A stretch of DNA of 64,000 nucleotides from Roseiarcus sp963770035 (GTDB lineage: Bacteria > Pseudomonadota > Alphaproteobacteria > Rhizobiales > Beijerinckiaceae), in contig CAVYON010000006.1 of assembly GCA_963770035.1 (NCBI GenBank), positions 1 to 64,000 of the forward strand, read 5' to 3'. Under the pieces are notes generated by a model that saw nothing but the letters and a program-made list of their open reading frames with translations, was not told the DNA's origin and did not search any database. Positions 18,502-27,000 of this stretch are shown one piece after another (positions within the stretch are counted from its first letter, which is position 1; the number at the start of each line of letters is the position of its first letter). Position numbers and translations under genes: made by a program.

Positions 18502-19179
18502 CTAATGCAGCTGCGTGCTGGCGTCGTCGCCGCGGGCGAGCCCAATGGTGGTGATCGCCACCAGCATCTCGGCCCGGGACCTCAGGTCGATTGACTCGAG
18601 CAGCGCCTGCTTCTCCCGCGGACCGCACGGGCTCATCATCGAGAGGCCGTTGACCAGCGCTTCGTTGGACGCCTTCTTGATGTCGCTCCAGGCGACCTTG
18701 ACCTCATTGACCTCGGCGAACCGCCTGAGCGTCGCGAGCAGCGAATCGCGATCGACCGCCGCTTCGCCCGCGCCTTCGGTGAAGTCCTCGGCAAACGGCG
18801 CGTAGTCGGGCGCCGCCACGCGATACGGCGTCGCATAGGGCATCTCCTCAACGAGGCGGAACCGGGCGACGCCCATCAAAGTCATGAAGCAGCGGCCGTC
18901 GCCGACCTCGGCGTATTGCACGATCCGGCCGGCGCATCCGATCGGGTAGAGGTCCGGCGGCGGCCCAGCCGTGGTCTCGGGCGCCGCGGGCTGGATAATG
19001 CCGACGAGCCGTTCGCCGCCGAGCGCGTCGTCGAGCATGGCGAGGTAGCGCGGCTCGAAAATGGTAAGCTGGAGCGGCCGGCGCGGCAACAGGAGCGCTC
19101 CCTCCAGCGGAAAGAGCGGGATCGTGGCAGGCATGTCCGCCGGCTCGGCAAACGTGCGGTTGAGCTTCATCGTGTGCAT
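18502..19179 (-). CDS. LON substrate-binding-domain protein (peptidase S16, no protease domain)
   Basis: 225 residues made of the Lon N-terminal (LON_substr_bdg) domain only: MPATIPLFPLEGALLLPRRP, LTIFEPRYLAMLDDALGGER, IQPAAPE and YPIGCAGRIVQYAEVGDGR. There is no AAA or Ser-Lys protease domain, as is usual for this stand-alone alphaproteobacterial family; its role is not established, possibly peptide or substrate binding. It precedes nothing on its strand except the intergenic repeats and lies downstream of cnoX, with which it is commonly paired in related genomes (family knowledge). A decayed copy lies at 15512-15970. The start could also be the internal Met in MKLNRTF. Confidence 0.9.
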   Translation of the reverse strand: MHTMKLNRTFAEPADMPATIPLFPLEGALLLPRRPLQLTIFEPRYLAMLDDALGGERLVGIIQPAAPETTAGPPPDLYPIGCAGRIVQYAEVGDGRCFMTLMGVARFRLVEEMPYATPYRVAAPDYAPFAEDFTEGAGEAAVDRDSLLATLRRFAEVNEVKVAWSDIKKASNEALVNGLSMMSPCGPREKQALLESIDLRSRAEMLVAITTIGLARGDDASTQLH

Positions 19180-19227
19180 TCCATCCCCTTGCGGCAGCCC
19201 GCTCCAGCCGTCCGCAAGAAAGCCAAC

Positions 19228-20124
19228 TTAGAACCAGATCGCGGACAGTTTGCGGCGCGCCGTGACCGACGCCGGATCCATCAGGCCCCAGGCTTCGAAA
19301 AACTGCAGCAGCTGCTTGCGCGCCGCCTCGTCGTTCCATTTGCGGTCGCGGCGGATCATTTCGATGAGTTGGTCCGCAGCGGCGTCCCGGTCGCCCTTGG
19401 CCGACAGCGCGACCGCCAGATCGAACCGGGCCTGATGATCGTCGGGATTGGCTGCCACGGCCGCCTCGAGTGGAGCGAGTTCTCCGACGCTGGAGGCCTG
19501 CTCGGCGAGGTTCACGGCCGCCTGGGCCGCGGCGATCGCGGGATCGGGATCCTTGCCCGGCGCCGGGGCGGGGGCGGTCGCGAGCAGCGCCTTGGCCTCG
19601 GCCACATTGCCGGCGGCGACGTGCAACTTCGCGAGACCCCCGATCGCCTTCGCCTCGTCCGGGGTTTCGGCCAGGATTTGGCCGTAGATCGAGGCTGCGC
19701 CGGCCATGTCGCCTTTGGCGGCCGCGTCGTCAGCCTCCGCCAGCAGATCCGCCGTCCCGCCTTTGAGCGGCCCGACGAGACGTTCGATGAACCCGCGGAT
19801 CTGACCCTCGGGCAGGGCGCCGACGAAGCCGTCCACCGGCTGGCCCCGATCGAAGGCGATCACAGCCGGGATCGACTGGATGCCGAGCTGGCCGGCGATC
19901 TGCGGATGCTCGTCGATGTTCATCTTGACGAGCGCCACCTTGCCGCCCGAGTCCCGCACGGCCCTCTCAATCGCCGGCGCGAGCTGTTTGCAGGGGCCGC
20001 ACCAGGGCGCCCAGAAGTCGACCAGAACCGGCTTCTGCTGCGAGGCGGTCAGCACGTCCGCGCGAAACGACGCCGTCGTCACCTCCTTGACCGCCGTCGC
20101 CGTCGCTCCGTTTGCGTTCGCCAT
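19228..20124 (-). CDS. cnoX: Chaperedoxin CnoX (thioredoxin-TPR co-chaperone)
   Basis: CnoX/YbbN protects proteins from oxidation and hands them to GroEL/ES and DnaK. An N-terminal thioredoxin domain (residues about 15-125) has the active WCGPC motif (Cys42, Cys45) and the cis-Pro in GIQSIPAV. It is followed by a TPR-like helical domain (DLLAEADDAAAKGDMAGAAS, DDHQARFDLAVALSAKGDRD) and a conserved C-terminus. In E. coli the first Cys is lost, while alphaproteobacterial CnoX keeps both and is redox-active. 298 residues. It lies just upstream of the LON-domain gene on the same strand, 48 bases apart, probably co-transcribed. Confidence 0.93.
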   Translation of the reverse strand: MANANGATATAVKEVTTASFRADVLTASQQKPVLVDFWAPWCGPCKQLAPAIERAVRDSGGKVALVKMNIDEHPQIAGQLGIQSIPAVIAFDRGQPVDGFVGALPEGQIRGFIERLVGPLKGGTADLLAEADDAAAKGDMAGAASIYGQILAETPDEAKAIGGLAKLHVAAGNVAEAKALLATAPAPAPGKDPDPAIAAAQAAVNLAEQASSVGELAPLEAAVAANPDDHQARFDLAVALSAKGDRDAAADQLIEMIRRDRKWNDEAARKQLLQFFEAWGLMDPASVTARRKLSAIWF

Positions 20125-20208
20125 TGTTCACTCGTCTCCCAGCCCGGCGGGGCGCTCAGCCTCGCCAAATGTCCCTTTTCGCGGCTCTAGATGGAGGCGC
20201 GCGCGCCT

Positions 20209-20724
20209 TTATTCAACCATTTCGCGCTGCCGCCCGAGCGCAACGATGAGCGGCTCGTGGCCGGCGGCGCGCAGGAACTTCACCAGATCGGCGCTCTTGA
20301 GGCCCGTGGTGCGGGTGTTGACCAGCGGATGGAAATTAAGGCGCTGGTGCGCCATCATCGCCGCGTCGAGCACGACACGGACCCGGCCGTGGCGGTCGTT
20401 GATCGCGCCGAACGGCGTCACCGCGCCGGGCCGGACGCCCCAGACCTCGTCGAGGAGGTCGGCTGAGCCGAACGACACGCGCCCTTGCCCCCCGATGCGC
20501 TCGTGCACCCGCTTGAGATCGATCTCCGTCTCCTCCCCGACGACAAGCAGGAAAAGCCGGCCCTTCTTGTCCTTGACGAACAGGTTCTTGGTGTGGCCGC
20601 CCGGGATCTCGCCGCGCAGCGCCTGCGACTCCTCGACCGTAAACAGCGGCGGATGCTCGACCGTAAAGGTTTCCACCCCAAGGTCGGCGAGATAGGCGAG
20701 AAGCTCGTCAGGGGAAGCTGGCAT
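20209..20724 (-). CDS. Prolyl-tRNA deacylase-like protein (YbaK/ProX family)
   Basis: A 171-residue YbaK domain protein of the ProX/PrdX type that hydrolyses mischarged tRNA(Pro), typically Ala-tRNA(Pro), in trans. Conserved stretches include GVETFTVEHPPLFTVEESQA, GGHTKNLFVKDKKGRLFLLV with the catalytic-site Lys, and GAVTPFGAINDRHGRVRVVL. It is complete, with ATG 20724. It is on the opposite strand to rpsO and shares its upstream region. Confidence 0.88.
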   Translation of the reverse strand: MPASPDELLAYLADLGVETFTVEHPPLFTVEESQALRGEIPGGHTKNLFVKDKKGRLFLLVVGEETEIDLKRVHERIGGQGRVSFGSADLLDEVWGVRPGAVTPFGAINDRHGRVRVVLDAAMMAHQRLNFHPLVNTRTTGLKSADLVKFLRAAGHEPLIVALGRQREMVE

Positions 20725-20971
20725 CGGCGGCGCTATTGGAGGGGGAGGCGACGGTCAGTAGACCCAACGACGACCACGGGCAAGCCGGCGGAGCCGGGGC
20801 TCGGCCGAGAAATTGCTGGCGCGGCGGCGCAAACTCTGTATAACCGCCCGACCCGCCGCCCGGAAGGCCGGCGGATTTTCTCGTTGCGACCGACCTGGAC
20901 GACATCCCGGCTCGGCCGTTTTTTGGACAAGAGGCAGGCCTAAGGGCCGCCGCAGATCAAGGAAACATTCG

Positions 20972-21242
20972 ATGTCGATCACCGCCGAGCGCAAGAGCGC
21001 GCTCATCAACCAGTATGCCCAAAAGGTCGGCGACACCGGCTCGCCTGAGGTTCAGGTCGCCATTCTCACCGAGCGGATCGCCAACCTGACCGGCCACTTC
21101 AAGACCCACGTCAAGGACAACCACTCGCGGCGCGGCCTCCTCAAGATGGTCTCGCAGCGCCGCACGCTGCTCGACTACGTCAAGAAGCAGGACGAAGCGC
21201 GATACAAGATCTCTGATCGAGCGCCTCGGCATCCGCCGCTAA
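20972..21242 (+). CDS. rpsO: 30S ribosomal protein S15 (frameshifted near the end in this sequence)
   Basis: A primary 16S rRNA-binding protein that organises the central domain. MSITAERKSALINQYAQKVG, GDTGSPEVQVAILTERIANL, HVKDNHSRRGLLKMVSQRR and DYVKKQDEARYK are all canonical. After ARYK one extra base (GATCTC at 21208-21213) shifts the frame; the corrected C-terminus is (T/S)LIERLGIRR with stop at 21240-21242, giving the usual 89 residues. The uncorrected frame would run on for over 70 extra residues. The lesion is almost certainly an error, possibly in a GACTC (GANTC) site. It is followed by pnp, the classic rpsO-pnp pair. Confidence 0.93.
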
Positions 21243-21472
21243 GCCTCGAACCGCAAGGGGCGCCTCGCGCGAGGCGCTCCCTTAACCCCAAGCGAACCGC
21301 GGCAAGGGCCGTCGTCCGCATTCGACATGCGAAGGCCTCGCGTCATGGCAGGATCGCCGGGGGCTGGAGCGACAGTTTCGCCCAGCCCCTCGCCGTCTTG
21401 CCGATGACGAGCCCGAAGACAACGGGCGGCATGAACGGCAGGCTTTCGCATCCTTACCCAGGATGAAGAAAG

Positions 21473-23621
21473 ATGTTTGACATTCAACGCGAAGAACTCG
21501 ATTGGTGCGGGCGCAAGCTCGTGCTGGAAACCGGCCGCATCGCCCGCCAGGCCGACGGCGCGGTGCTGGCGACTTGGGGCGAGACCACCGTGCTCGCCAC
21601 GGTTGTCGCGGAGAAGTCCGCCAAGCCCGGCCAGGACTTTTTCCCCCTCACCGTCCATTATCAGGAGAAGACCTTCGCCGCCGGCCGCATTCCCGGCGGG
21701 TACCTCAAGCGCGAAGGACGGCCATCCGAGCGCGAGACGCTCACGTCGCGCCTGATCGACCGCCCGATCCGCCCGCTCTTTCCCGACGAGTTCCGCTGCG
21801 ACACTCAGATCATAGCGACCGTACTCTCCTATGACCTCGAGTCCGATTCCGACATTCTCGCCATGGTCGCCGCCTCGGCGGCGCTCACGCTGTCTGGCGT
21901 GCCCTTCATGGGCCCGATCGGCGCGGCCCGGGTCGGCCTGATCAAAGGCGAAATCAGGGTCAACCCGATGGTCGAGGACATGAAGGATTCGACCCTCGAC
22001 CTCGTCGTCGCCGGCACCGCCGACGCCGTGCTGATGGTCGAGTTGGAGGCCCAGGAGCTCAGCGAAGAGACGATGCTCAAGGCCGTCATGGCCGGCCACG
22101 CCAGCTTCCAGCCTGTCATCGCCGCGATCATTCGCCTTGCCGAGAAGGCGGCCAAGGAGCCGCGCGACCTTCCCGCAAGCGACCGCGCCGAGGTCGAGAA
22201 GGCAGTGCTCGAGGTCTGCGAGGCCGATCTGCGCGCCGCCTATTCGCTCACCCAGAAGCAGGAACGCTATTCTGCGGTCGACGCCGTCAAGGCCAAGGTG
22301 ACGGCCGCCCTCGCGCCGGAGGGCGGCGAGGCCAAGTTCCCGGCTTCCGAAGTCGCCGAGGCGATCCACAGCGCTCAGGCCAAGGTCGTGCGCTGGAACA
22401 TCCTGGATCACGGCCGCCGCATCGACGGTCGCGACCTGACGACCGTGCGGCCGATCCTGGCCCAGGTCGGCGTGCTGCCGCGCACCCACGGCTCCGCGCT
22501 CTTTACCCGCGGCGAGACGCAGGCGCTGGTGGTGGCCACGCTCGGCACCGGCGAGGACGAGCAGTACGTGGACTCGCTCGACGGCACCTACAAGGAGCGG
22601 TTCCTGCTCCACTACAACTTCCCGCCTTACTCGGTCGGCGAGACCGGCCGCATGGGCACGCCCGGCCGGCGCGAGATCGGTCACGGCAAGCTCGCCTGGC
22701 GCGCCATCCGTCCGATGCTGCCGACGGCGGCCGAGTTCCCCTATACGATCCGCGTGGTTTCCGAGATCACCGAGTTCGAACGGCTCGTCCTCGATGGCCA
22801 CGGTGTGCGGCTCGTCGCTTGCGCTGATGGACGCCGGCGTTCCGCTGAAGCGGCCGACCGCCGGCATCGCCATGGGCCTCATTCTCGAAGGCGCGCGCTT
22901 CGCCGTGCTGTCCGACATCCTCGGCGACGAGGATCACCTCGGCGACATGGACTTCAAGGTCGCCGGCACCAGCGAGGGCGTCACCTCCCTGCAGATGGAC
23001 ATCAAAATCGCCGGCATCACCGAGGAGATCATGCGGGTCGCGCTCGCCCAGGCGCGCGAGGGCCGTCTGCATATCCTCGGCGAGATGAGCAAGGCGATCA
23101 CCGGCGCGCGCGCCGAACTCGGCGAGTTCGCCCCGCGCATCGAGACGATGAAGATCCCGACCGATAAAATCCGCGAGGTGATCGGCACGGGCGGCAAGGT
23201 GATCCGCGAGATCGTCGAGAAGACCGGCGCGAAGGTCAATATTGAGGATGACGGCACTGTGAAGATCGCCTCCAGCGACGGCGCCAAGATCAAGGCCGCG
23301 ATCAACTGGATCAAGTCGATCGCCTCCGAGCCGGAAGTCGGCGCGATCTACGACGGCACGGTCGTCAAGACCGTCGAATTTGGCGCCTTCGTCAATTTCT
23401 TCGGTTCCAAGGACGGCCTTGTCCACATCTCCCAACTCGCCAAGGGCCGGGTCGCCAAGACCACGGACGTCGTCAAGGAAGGCGACAAGGTGAAGGTCAA
23501 GGTGCTCGGACACGACGACCGCGGCAAGGTGAAGTTGTCGATGCGTGTGGTCGACCAGCAGACCGGCGCCGATCTCGAGAAGGTCCAGGCCGCAGAAAAC
23601 GCGAACGTCGCAGCCGACTGA
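21473..23621 (+). CDS. pnp: Polynucleotide phosphorylase (frameshifted in this sequence)
   Basis: Degrades RNA 3' to 5' using phosphate, and is a degradosome component. MFDIQREELDWCGRKLVLET, GRIPGGYLKREGRPSERETL, RPIRPLF, the second RNase PH-like domain (TRGETQALVVATLGTGED) and GRREIGHGKLAWRAI are present, followed by the KH domain (VIGTGGKVIREIVEKTGAKV) and S1 domain (GAIYDGTVVKTVEFGAFVNF). One extra T (GAGTTC at 22772-22777 where GAGTC is expected) breaks the frame in ITES-NGSSSMA. The corrected protein has 715 residues. A strong terminator follows. The intergenic region after rpsO (230 bases) probably contains the RNase-processed leader. Confidence 0.96.
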
Positions 23622-23643
23622 AGCTAGAACGCGGGTTTGTGAA

Positions 23644-23671
23644 GCGGCGCCCGTCGGGGCGCCGCTTTTTT
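23644..23671 (+). terminator. Rho-independent terminator of pnp
   Basis: GCGGCGCCC-GTCG-GGGCGCCGC stem followed by six T residues, 22 bases past the pnp stop. Confidence 0.9.
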
Positions 23672-23782
23672 ATCGTGCGCCCCGGCGCGCGGACAGTGGC
23701 CTCCGTCACAGCAGGGCGTTTAACGGCCTAGTAAGGATGCGGAGCTATCGAAATCGCCGGGGGGCGAAGAAGTGGGGATGAC

Positions 23783-24073
23783 ATGAAAGTCAGTTTTTCC
23801 GCTGGTCTGGATGACGGCCGTGACTTGACTCCGATCGGCCGCGTCAGCGCCACCACCCGCTGGCGGGCGGCCGCGGAGCCGGGAACCGAAGAGGAGCGGA
23901 AGGCGGCGATCGGCTCACTCGTTCGTGAAGCCGCGGAATACGACGCCGACGCCATCGTCGACGTCCGGTTCCAGGTGGACGGGGTCAAAGGCGTCGACAT
24001 CGAGGGCGTCGCGCTTCAGCGCGTCACCGTGACTGGACTTGCCGTCCGCTTTGCGAAGGCCGCGGCGGCCTGA
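23783..24073 (+). CDS. YbjQ-like heavy-metal-binding-domain protein
   Basis: A 96-residue protein resembling the UPF0145/YbjQ fold: an N-terminal strand segment, a central helix (EEERKAAIGSLVREAAEYDA) and the family-like DADAIVDVRFQVDG followed by LQRVTVTGLAVRFAKA. It lacks the usual first 30 residues of YbjQ, so assignment rests on the C-terminal half. Function of the family is unknown. Start ATG 23783 follows GTGGGGATGAC. It is a single gene between pnp and the convergent cfa gene. Confidence 0.65.
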   Translation: MKVSFSAGLDDGRDLTPIGRVSATTRWRAAAEPGTEEERKAAIGSLVREAAEYDADAIVDVRFQVDGVKGVDIEGVALQRVTVTGLAVRFAKAAAA

Positions 24074-24106
24074 GCATTCCGACTGGGGCGAGTTCCGCGC
24101 GCCGAG

Positions 24107-25363
24107 CTATTCGGCGGCCTGACGCACCAAAGGCCAGGTCGCTTCTCTGCGGCGCAGCGCGTCTTCGCGCTCGAGGATGTAGTCGCGGGTCAGCGGAACC
24201 GCGTCCTGGCGCTTGGCGAGTTGGATCTGGAACACCATGTGGCCGTCGACGCGGAACGCGGTCTCCGACCCCGCGAGATAGAATTCCCACATCCGGCAGA
24301 ACCGGTCGCCGGCGATCTCCGCCGCCTTGTTCCAGTTCGCCATGAAGCGCTCGCGCCACGCGCGCAGCGTCTCGGCGTAATGCAGCCTCAGAATCTCGAT
24401 GTCCGTGACGTAGAGCCCCGCCCGTTCGATCGCCGGCAACACCTCCGAAAGGCTCGGAATGTAGCCGCCCGGAAAAATGTATTTGCGGATCCAGGCGTTG
24501 GTCGCCCCGGGAACGGAATTGCGCCCGATCGCGTGAAGCAGCATCACCCCGTCGTCTTTGAGCAGTCGGCGGACGTTGAGGAAAAATTCGTCGTACCGCG
24601 TGACCCCGACATGCTCGAACATGCCGACCGAAACGATGCGATCGAACGTCTCCGTCACGTCGCGATAGTCCTGCAGGCGGAAATCCAGGCGCTCGGCGAA
24701 ACCCGACTGCCGCGCGCGCTGCTGCGCCACCGCGACCTGCTCCTCGGACAAAGTGACGCCGGTTGCCCTTCCCGCGCCCGCGACGCCGGCGAGATAGAGC
24801 GCCATGCCGCCGAAGCCGCAGCCGATGTCGAGCACGGTCGCGCCCTCCTCAACCACGAGCTTGGCCGCGATATGGCGCTTCTTCGCACTCTGGGCGTCGT
24901 CGAGCGACTGCCCGGGATGCTCGAAATAGGCGCAGGAATATTGTTTGTCGGCATCGAGAAAGAGGTCGTAAACCCGCCGATCGTGATCATAGTGTCGGGC
25001 GATATTCGCTTTCGCTCGCTTGCGGTCGTTGATCTGATGGAAACCGCGGAAAGCGACGCGGGCTTTCTCGATCGCCTTGACCCAGGGCAGCACTTCTATT
25101 TTCGCAAGATTTCGGGCGCCGAGCTCGAGAATTTGATACAGCGTTCCCTTGGTGACGACGAACCGGCCGTCCATGTAGAGTTCGCCGAGATAGAAGGATG
25201 GGTCGATCAACAGCTCGCGCTCAGCCGCCCGATCGACGAGGCGGGCGCCGAGTTCCGGTCCCGCGCCGTCGCCGAACCGGTGCCGGACGCCGTCCGCCAT
25301 CTCCAATTCCAGATTGCCCGTCTGCACCAGCTTGCCGAGCAGCGCTGCAAAAGAACCGACCAT
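24107..25363 (-). CDS. cfa: Cyclopropane-fatty-acyl-phospholipid synthase
   Basis: Transfers a methylene from S-adenosylmethionine to unsaturated acyl chains of membrane phospholipids, giving stress-resistant membranes. The N-terminal lipid-binding region includes DPSFYLGELYMDGRFVV; the catalytic half has IARHYDHDRRVYDLFLDADK, QYSCAYFEHPGQSLDDAQ, the SAM-binding VLDIGCGFGGMALYL and VSVGMFEHVGVTRYDEFF, and FPGGYIPSLSEVLPAIERAG. The C-terminal W..NW..A...GDRFCRMWEFYL is typical. 418 residues. It is single, convergent with the YbjQ-like gene and divergent from thrC. Confidence 0.94.
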   Translation of the reverse strand: MVGSFAALLGKLVQTGNLELEMADGVRHRFGDGAGPELGARLVDRAAERELLIDPSFYLGELYMDGRFVVTKGTLYQILELGARNLAKIEVLPWVKAIEKARVAFRGFHQINDRKRAKANIARHYDHDRRVYDLFLDADKQYSCAYFEHPGQSLDDAQSAKKRHIAAKLVVEEGATVLDIGCGFGGMALYLAGVAGAGRATGVTLSEEQVAVAQQRARQSGFAERLDFRLQDYRDVTETFDRIVSVGMFEHVGVTRYDEFFLNVRRLLKDDGVMLLHAIGRNSVPGATNAWIRKYIFPGGYIPSLSEVLPAIERAGLYVTDIEILRLHYAETLRAWRERFMANWNKAAEIAGDRFCRMWEFYLAGSETAFRVDGHMVFQIQLAKRQDAVPLTRDYILEREDALRRREATWPLVRQAAE

Positions 25364-25596
25364 GCCCTGACACCCCGTTCTCGCAGCGGACCTCCCTACC
25401 GCTGCGTCACACCTAATGCTTAGGTTATGGAGAGTTCACCGGGCATTTCAAGGCCGAACCCAATACTTCCGCTCGGCTCACGCGAAATTGAGACGCGTCT
25501 TGGTTTGGCCCCATTCGTCGGGGTATGTCCGCCGCCGTTTTCCTTTCGCGGTTTTTGCGATAGACGACGGTCAGATCGGCTGAGGATTTCCAGTTC
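25364..25596. other. Divergent cfa/thrC intergenic region
   Basis: 233 bases with no gene. It should hold both promoters; TTCCTTTCGCGG-type sequence is visible but I cannot assign promoter boxes with confidence. Confidence 0.4.
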
Positions 25597-27000
25597 GTGC
25601 AGTATGTTTCGACGCGCGGGGCAGCGCAGATGCTCGGCTTTGCCGACGCGCTTCTCGCCGGCCTCGCCCGGGACGGCGGACTTTATGCGCCGCTGACGCT
25701 GCCGAAGTGGCGGCCGGACGACATTCGGGAGCTCCGAGGGCTGCGCTACGATCGCGTAGCGGTTCGCCTCATGTCCGAATTCGTTGGCGACGACTTCTCG
25801 GCCGCCGAACTCGAGGCGATAACGATCGACGCCTACGCTGGGTTTCGACATGCTGCGACCGCGCCGCTGGTTCAGATCGAGCCGAACCTTTTCGCGCTCG
25901 AATTGTTCCATGGCCCGACGCTGGCGTTCAAGGATTTCGCCATGCAATGGCTCGGGCGCGCGATGAACCGCGTGCTGGACGACCGCAGCGAACGCGCGAC
26001 CATCCTGGGCGCGACCTCGGGCGACACGGGAGCGGCGGCGATTGAAGCGTTCGGCGGACTCGCTCGAACCGACGTCTATATCCTTTATCCGCAGGGACGC
26101 GTGTCAGACGTCCAGCGCAGACAGATGACCACGGTCGGCAAGGCGAACGTGCATGCGCTCGCGATCGAGGGCACGTTTGACGACTGCCAGCGCATCGTCA
26201 AGGACCTGTTCGGCGATCTCGGTTTTCGCGACGCGATGCGTCTGTCGGGCGTCAACTCGATCAACTGGGCCCGCATTTTGGCTCAGGTCGTGTATTACTT
26301 CGTCGCCGCGGTCGCCCTTGGCGCCCCGGACCGGGCAATCTCCTTCGCCGTGCCAACCGGCAATTTTGGCGATATCCTCGCTGGTTACTATGCCAAGCGC
26401 ATGGGTCTTCCGATCGAGCGGCTGATTATCGCCACCAACGAGAACGACATCCTCGCCCGCACGCTGGCGACTGGCCGCTACGAGCCGCGCGGGGTCAAGG
26501 CCACGCAATCGCCGTCAATGGACATTCAGGTGTCATCCAACTTCGAGCGCCTGCTCTTCGAGGCCTCCGGCCAAGACGCGAAAGCGGCGCGCGCGCTGAT
26601 GACCCAATTCGCCGACGACGGATCGTTTGCGATCCCCGCGGCGACCTTAGCGCGAATTCGCGCCGATTTCAGCGCCGAGCGCGTCGACGAGGTCCGGTGC
26701 GCCGCCGAGATGACGCGCCTCCATCGCGAATGCGCTCTCATCGTCGATCCGCATAGCGCAGTCGGAATCGCCGCCGCGCGGCGCGGACTGGCCGCCGCGC
26801 CGGCGACGCCGATGGTCGCGCTCGGAACCGCGCACCCGGCCAAGTTCCCGGAAGCGGTTGAAGCCGCGACCGGCGTGCGCCCTCAGCTACCCGTCCATCT
26901 CGCCGATCTCATGGGACGACCCGAGACGATCGTCGTGCTCCCGAACGACAAGACGGCGGTCGCGCGATATCTGCGTGAAACCATGAGAGGAACGGCGTGA
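25597..27000 (+). CDS. thrC: Threonine synthase
   Basis: PLP enzyme converting O-phosphohomoserine to threonine. VQYVSTRGAAQMLGFADALL is the classical N-terminus (GTG start at 25597, GAGG upstream). The PLP-binding Lys112 lies in GPTLAFKDFAMQ; GATSGDTGAAAIEAF, the phosphate-binding PTGNFGDILAGYYA and TQSPSMDIQVSSNFERL are present. 467 residues, the fungal/proteobacterial long form. Its TGA overlaps the GTG of the M16 peptidase gene (GTGA), so translation is probably coupled, the usual gene order in Rhizobiales. Confidence 0.95.
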   Translation: MQYVSTRGAAQMLGFADALLAGLARDGGLYAPLTLPKWRPDDIRELRGLRYDRVAVRLMSEFVGDDFSAAELEAITIDAYAGFRHAATAPLVQIEPNLFALELFHGPTLAFKDFAMQWLGRAMNRVLDDRSERATILGATSGDTGAAAIEAFGGLARTDVYILYPQGRVSDVQRRQMTTVGKANVHALAIEGTFDDCQRIVKDLFGDLGFRDAMRLSGVNSINWARILAQVVYYFVAAVALGAPDRAISFAVPTGNFGDILAGYYAKRMGLPIERLIIATNENDILARTLATGRYEPRGVKATQSPSMDIQVSSNFERLLFEASGQDAKAARALMTQFADDGSFAIPAATLARIRADFSAERVDEVRCAAEMTRLHRECALIVDPHSAVGIAAARRGLAAAPATPMVALGTAHPAKFPEAVEAATGVRPQLPVHLADLMGRPETIVVLPNDKTAVARYLRETMRGTA

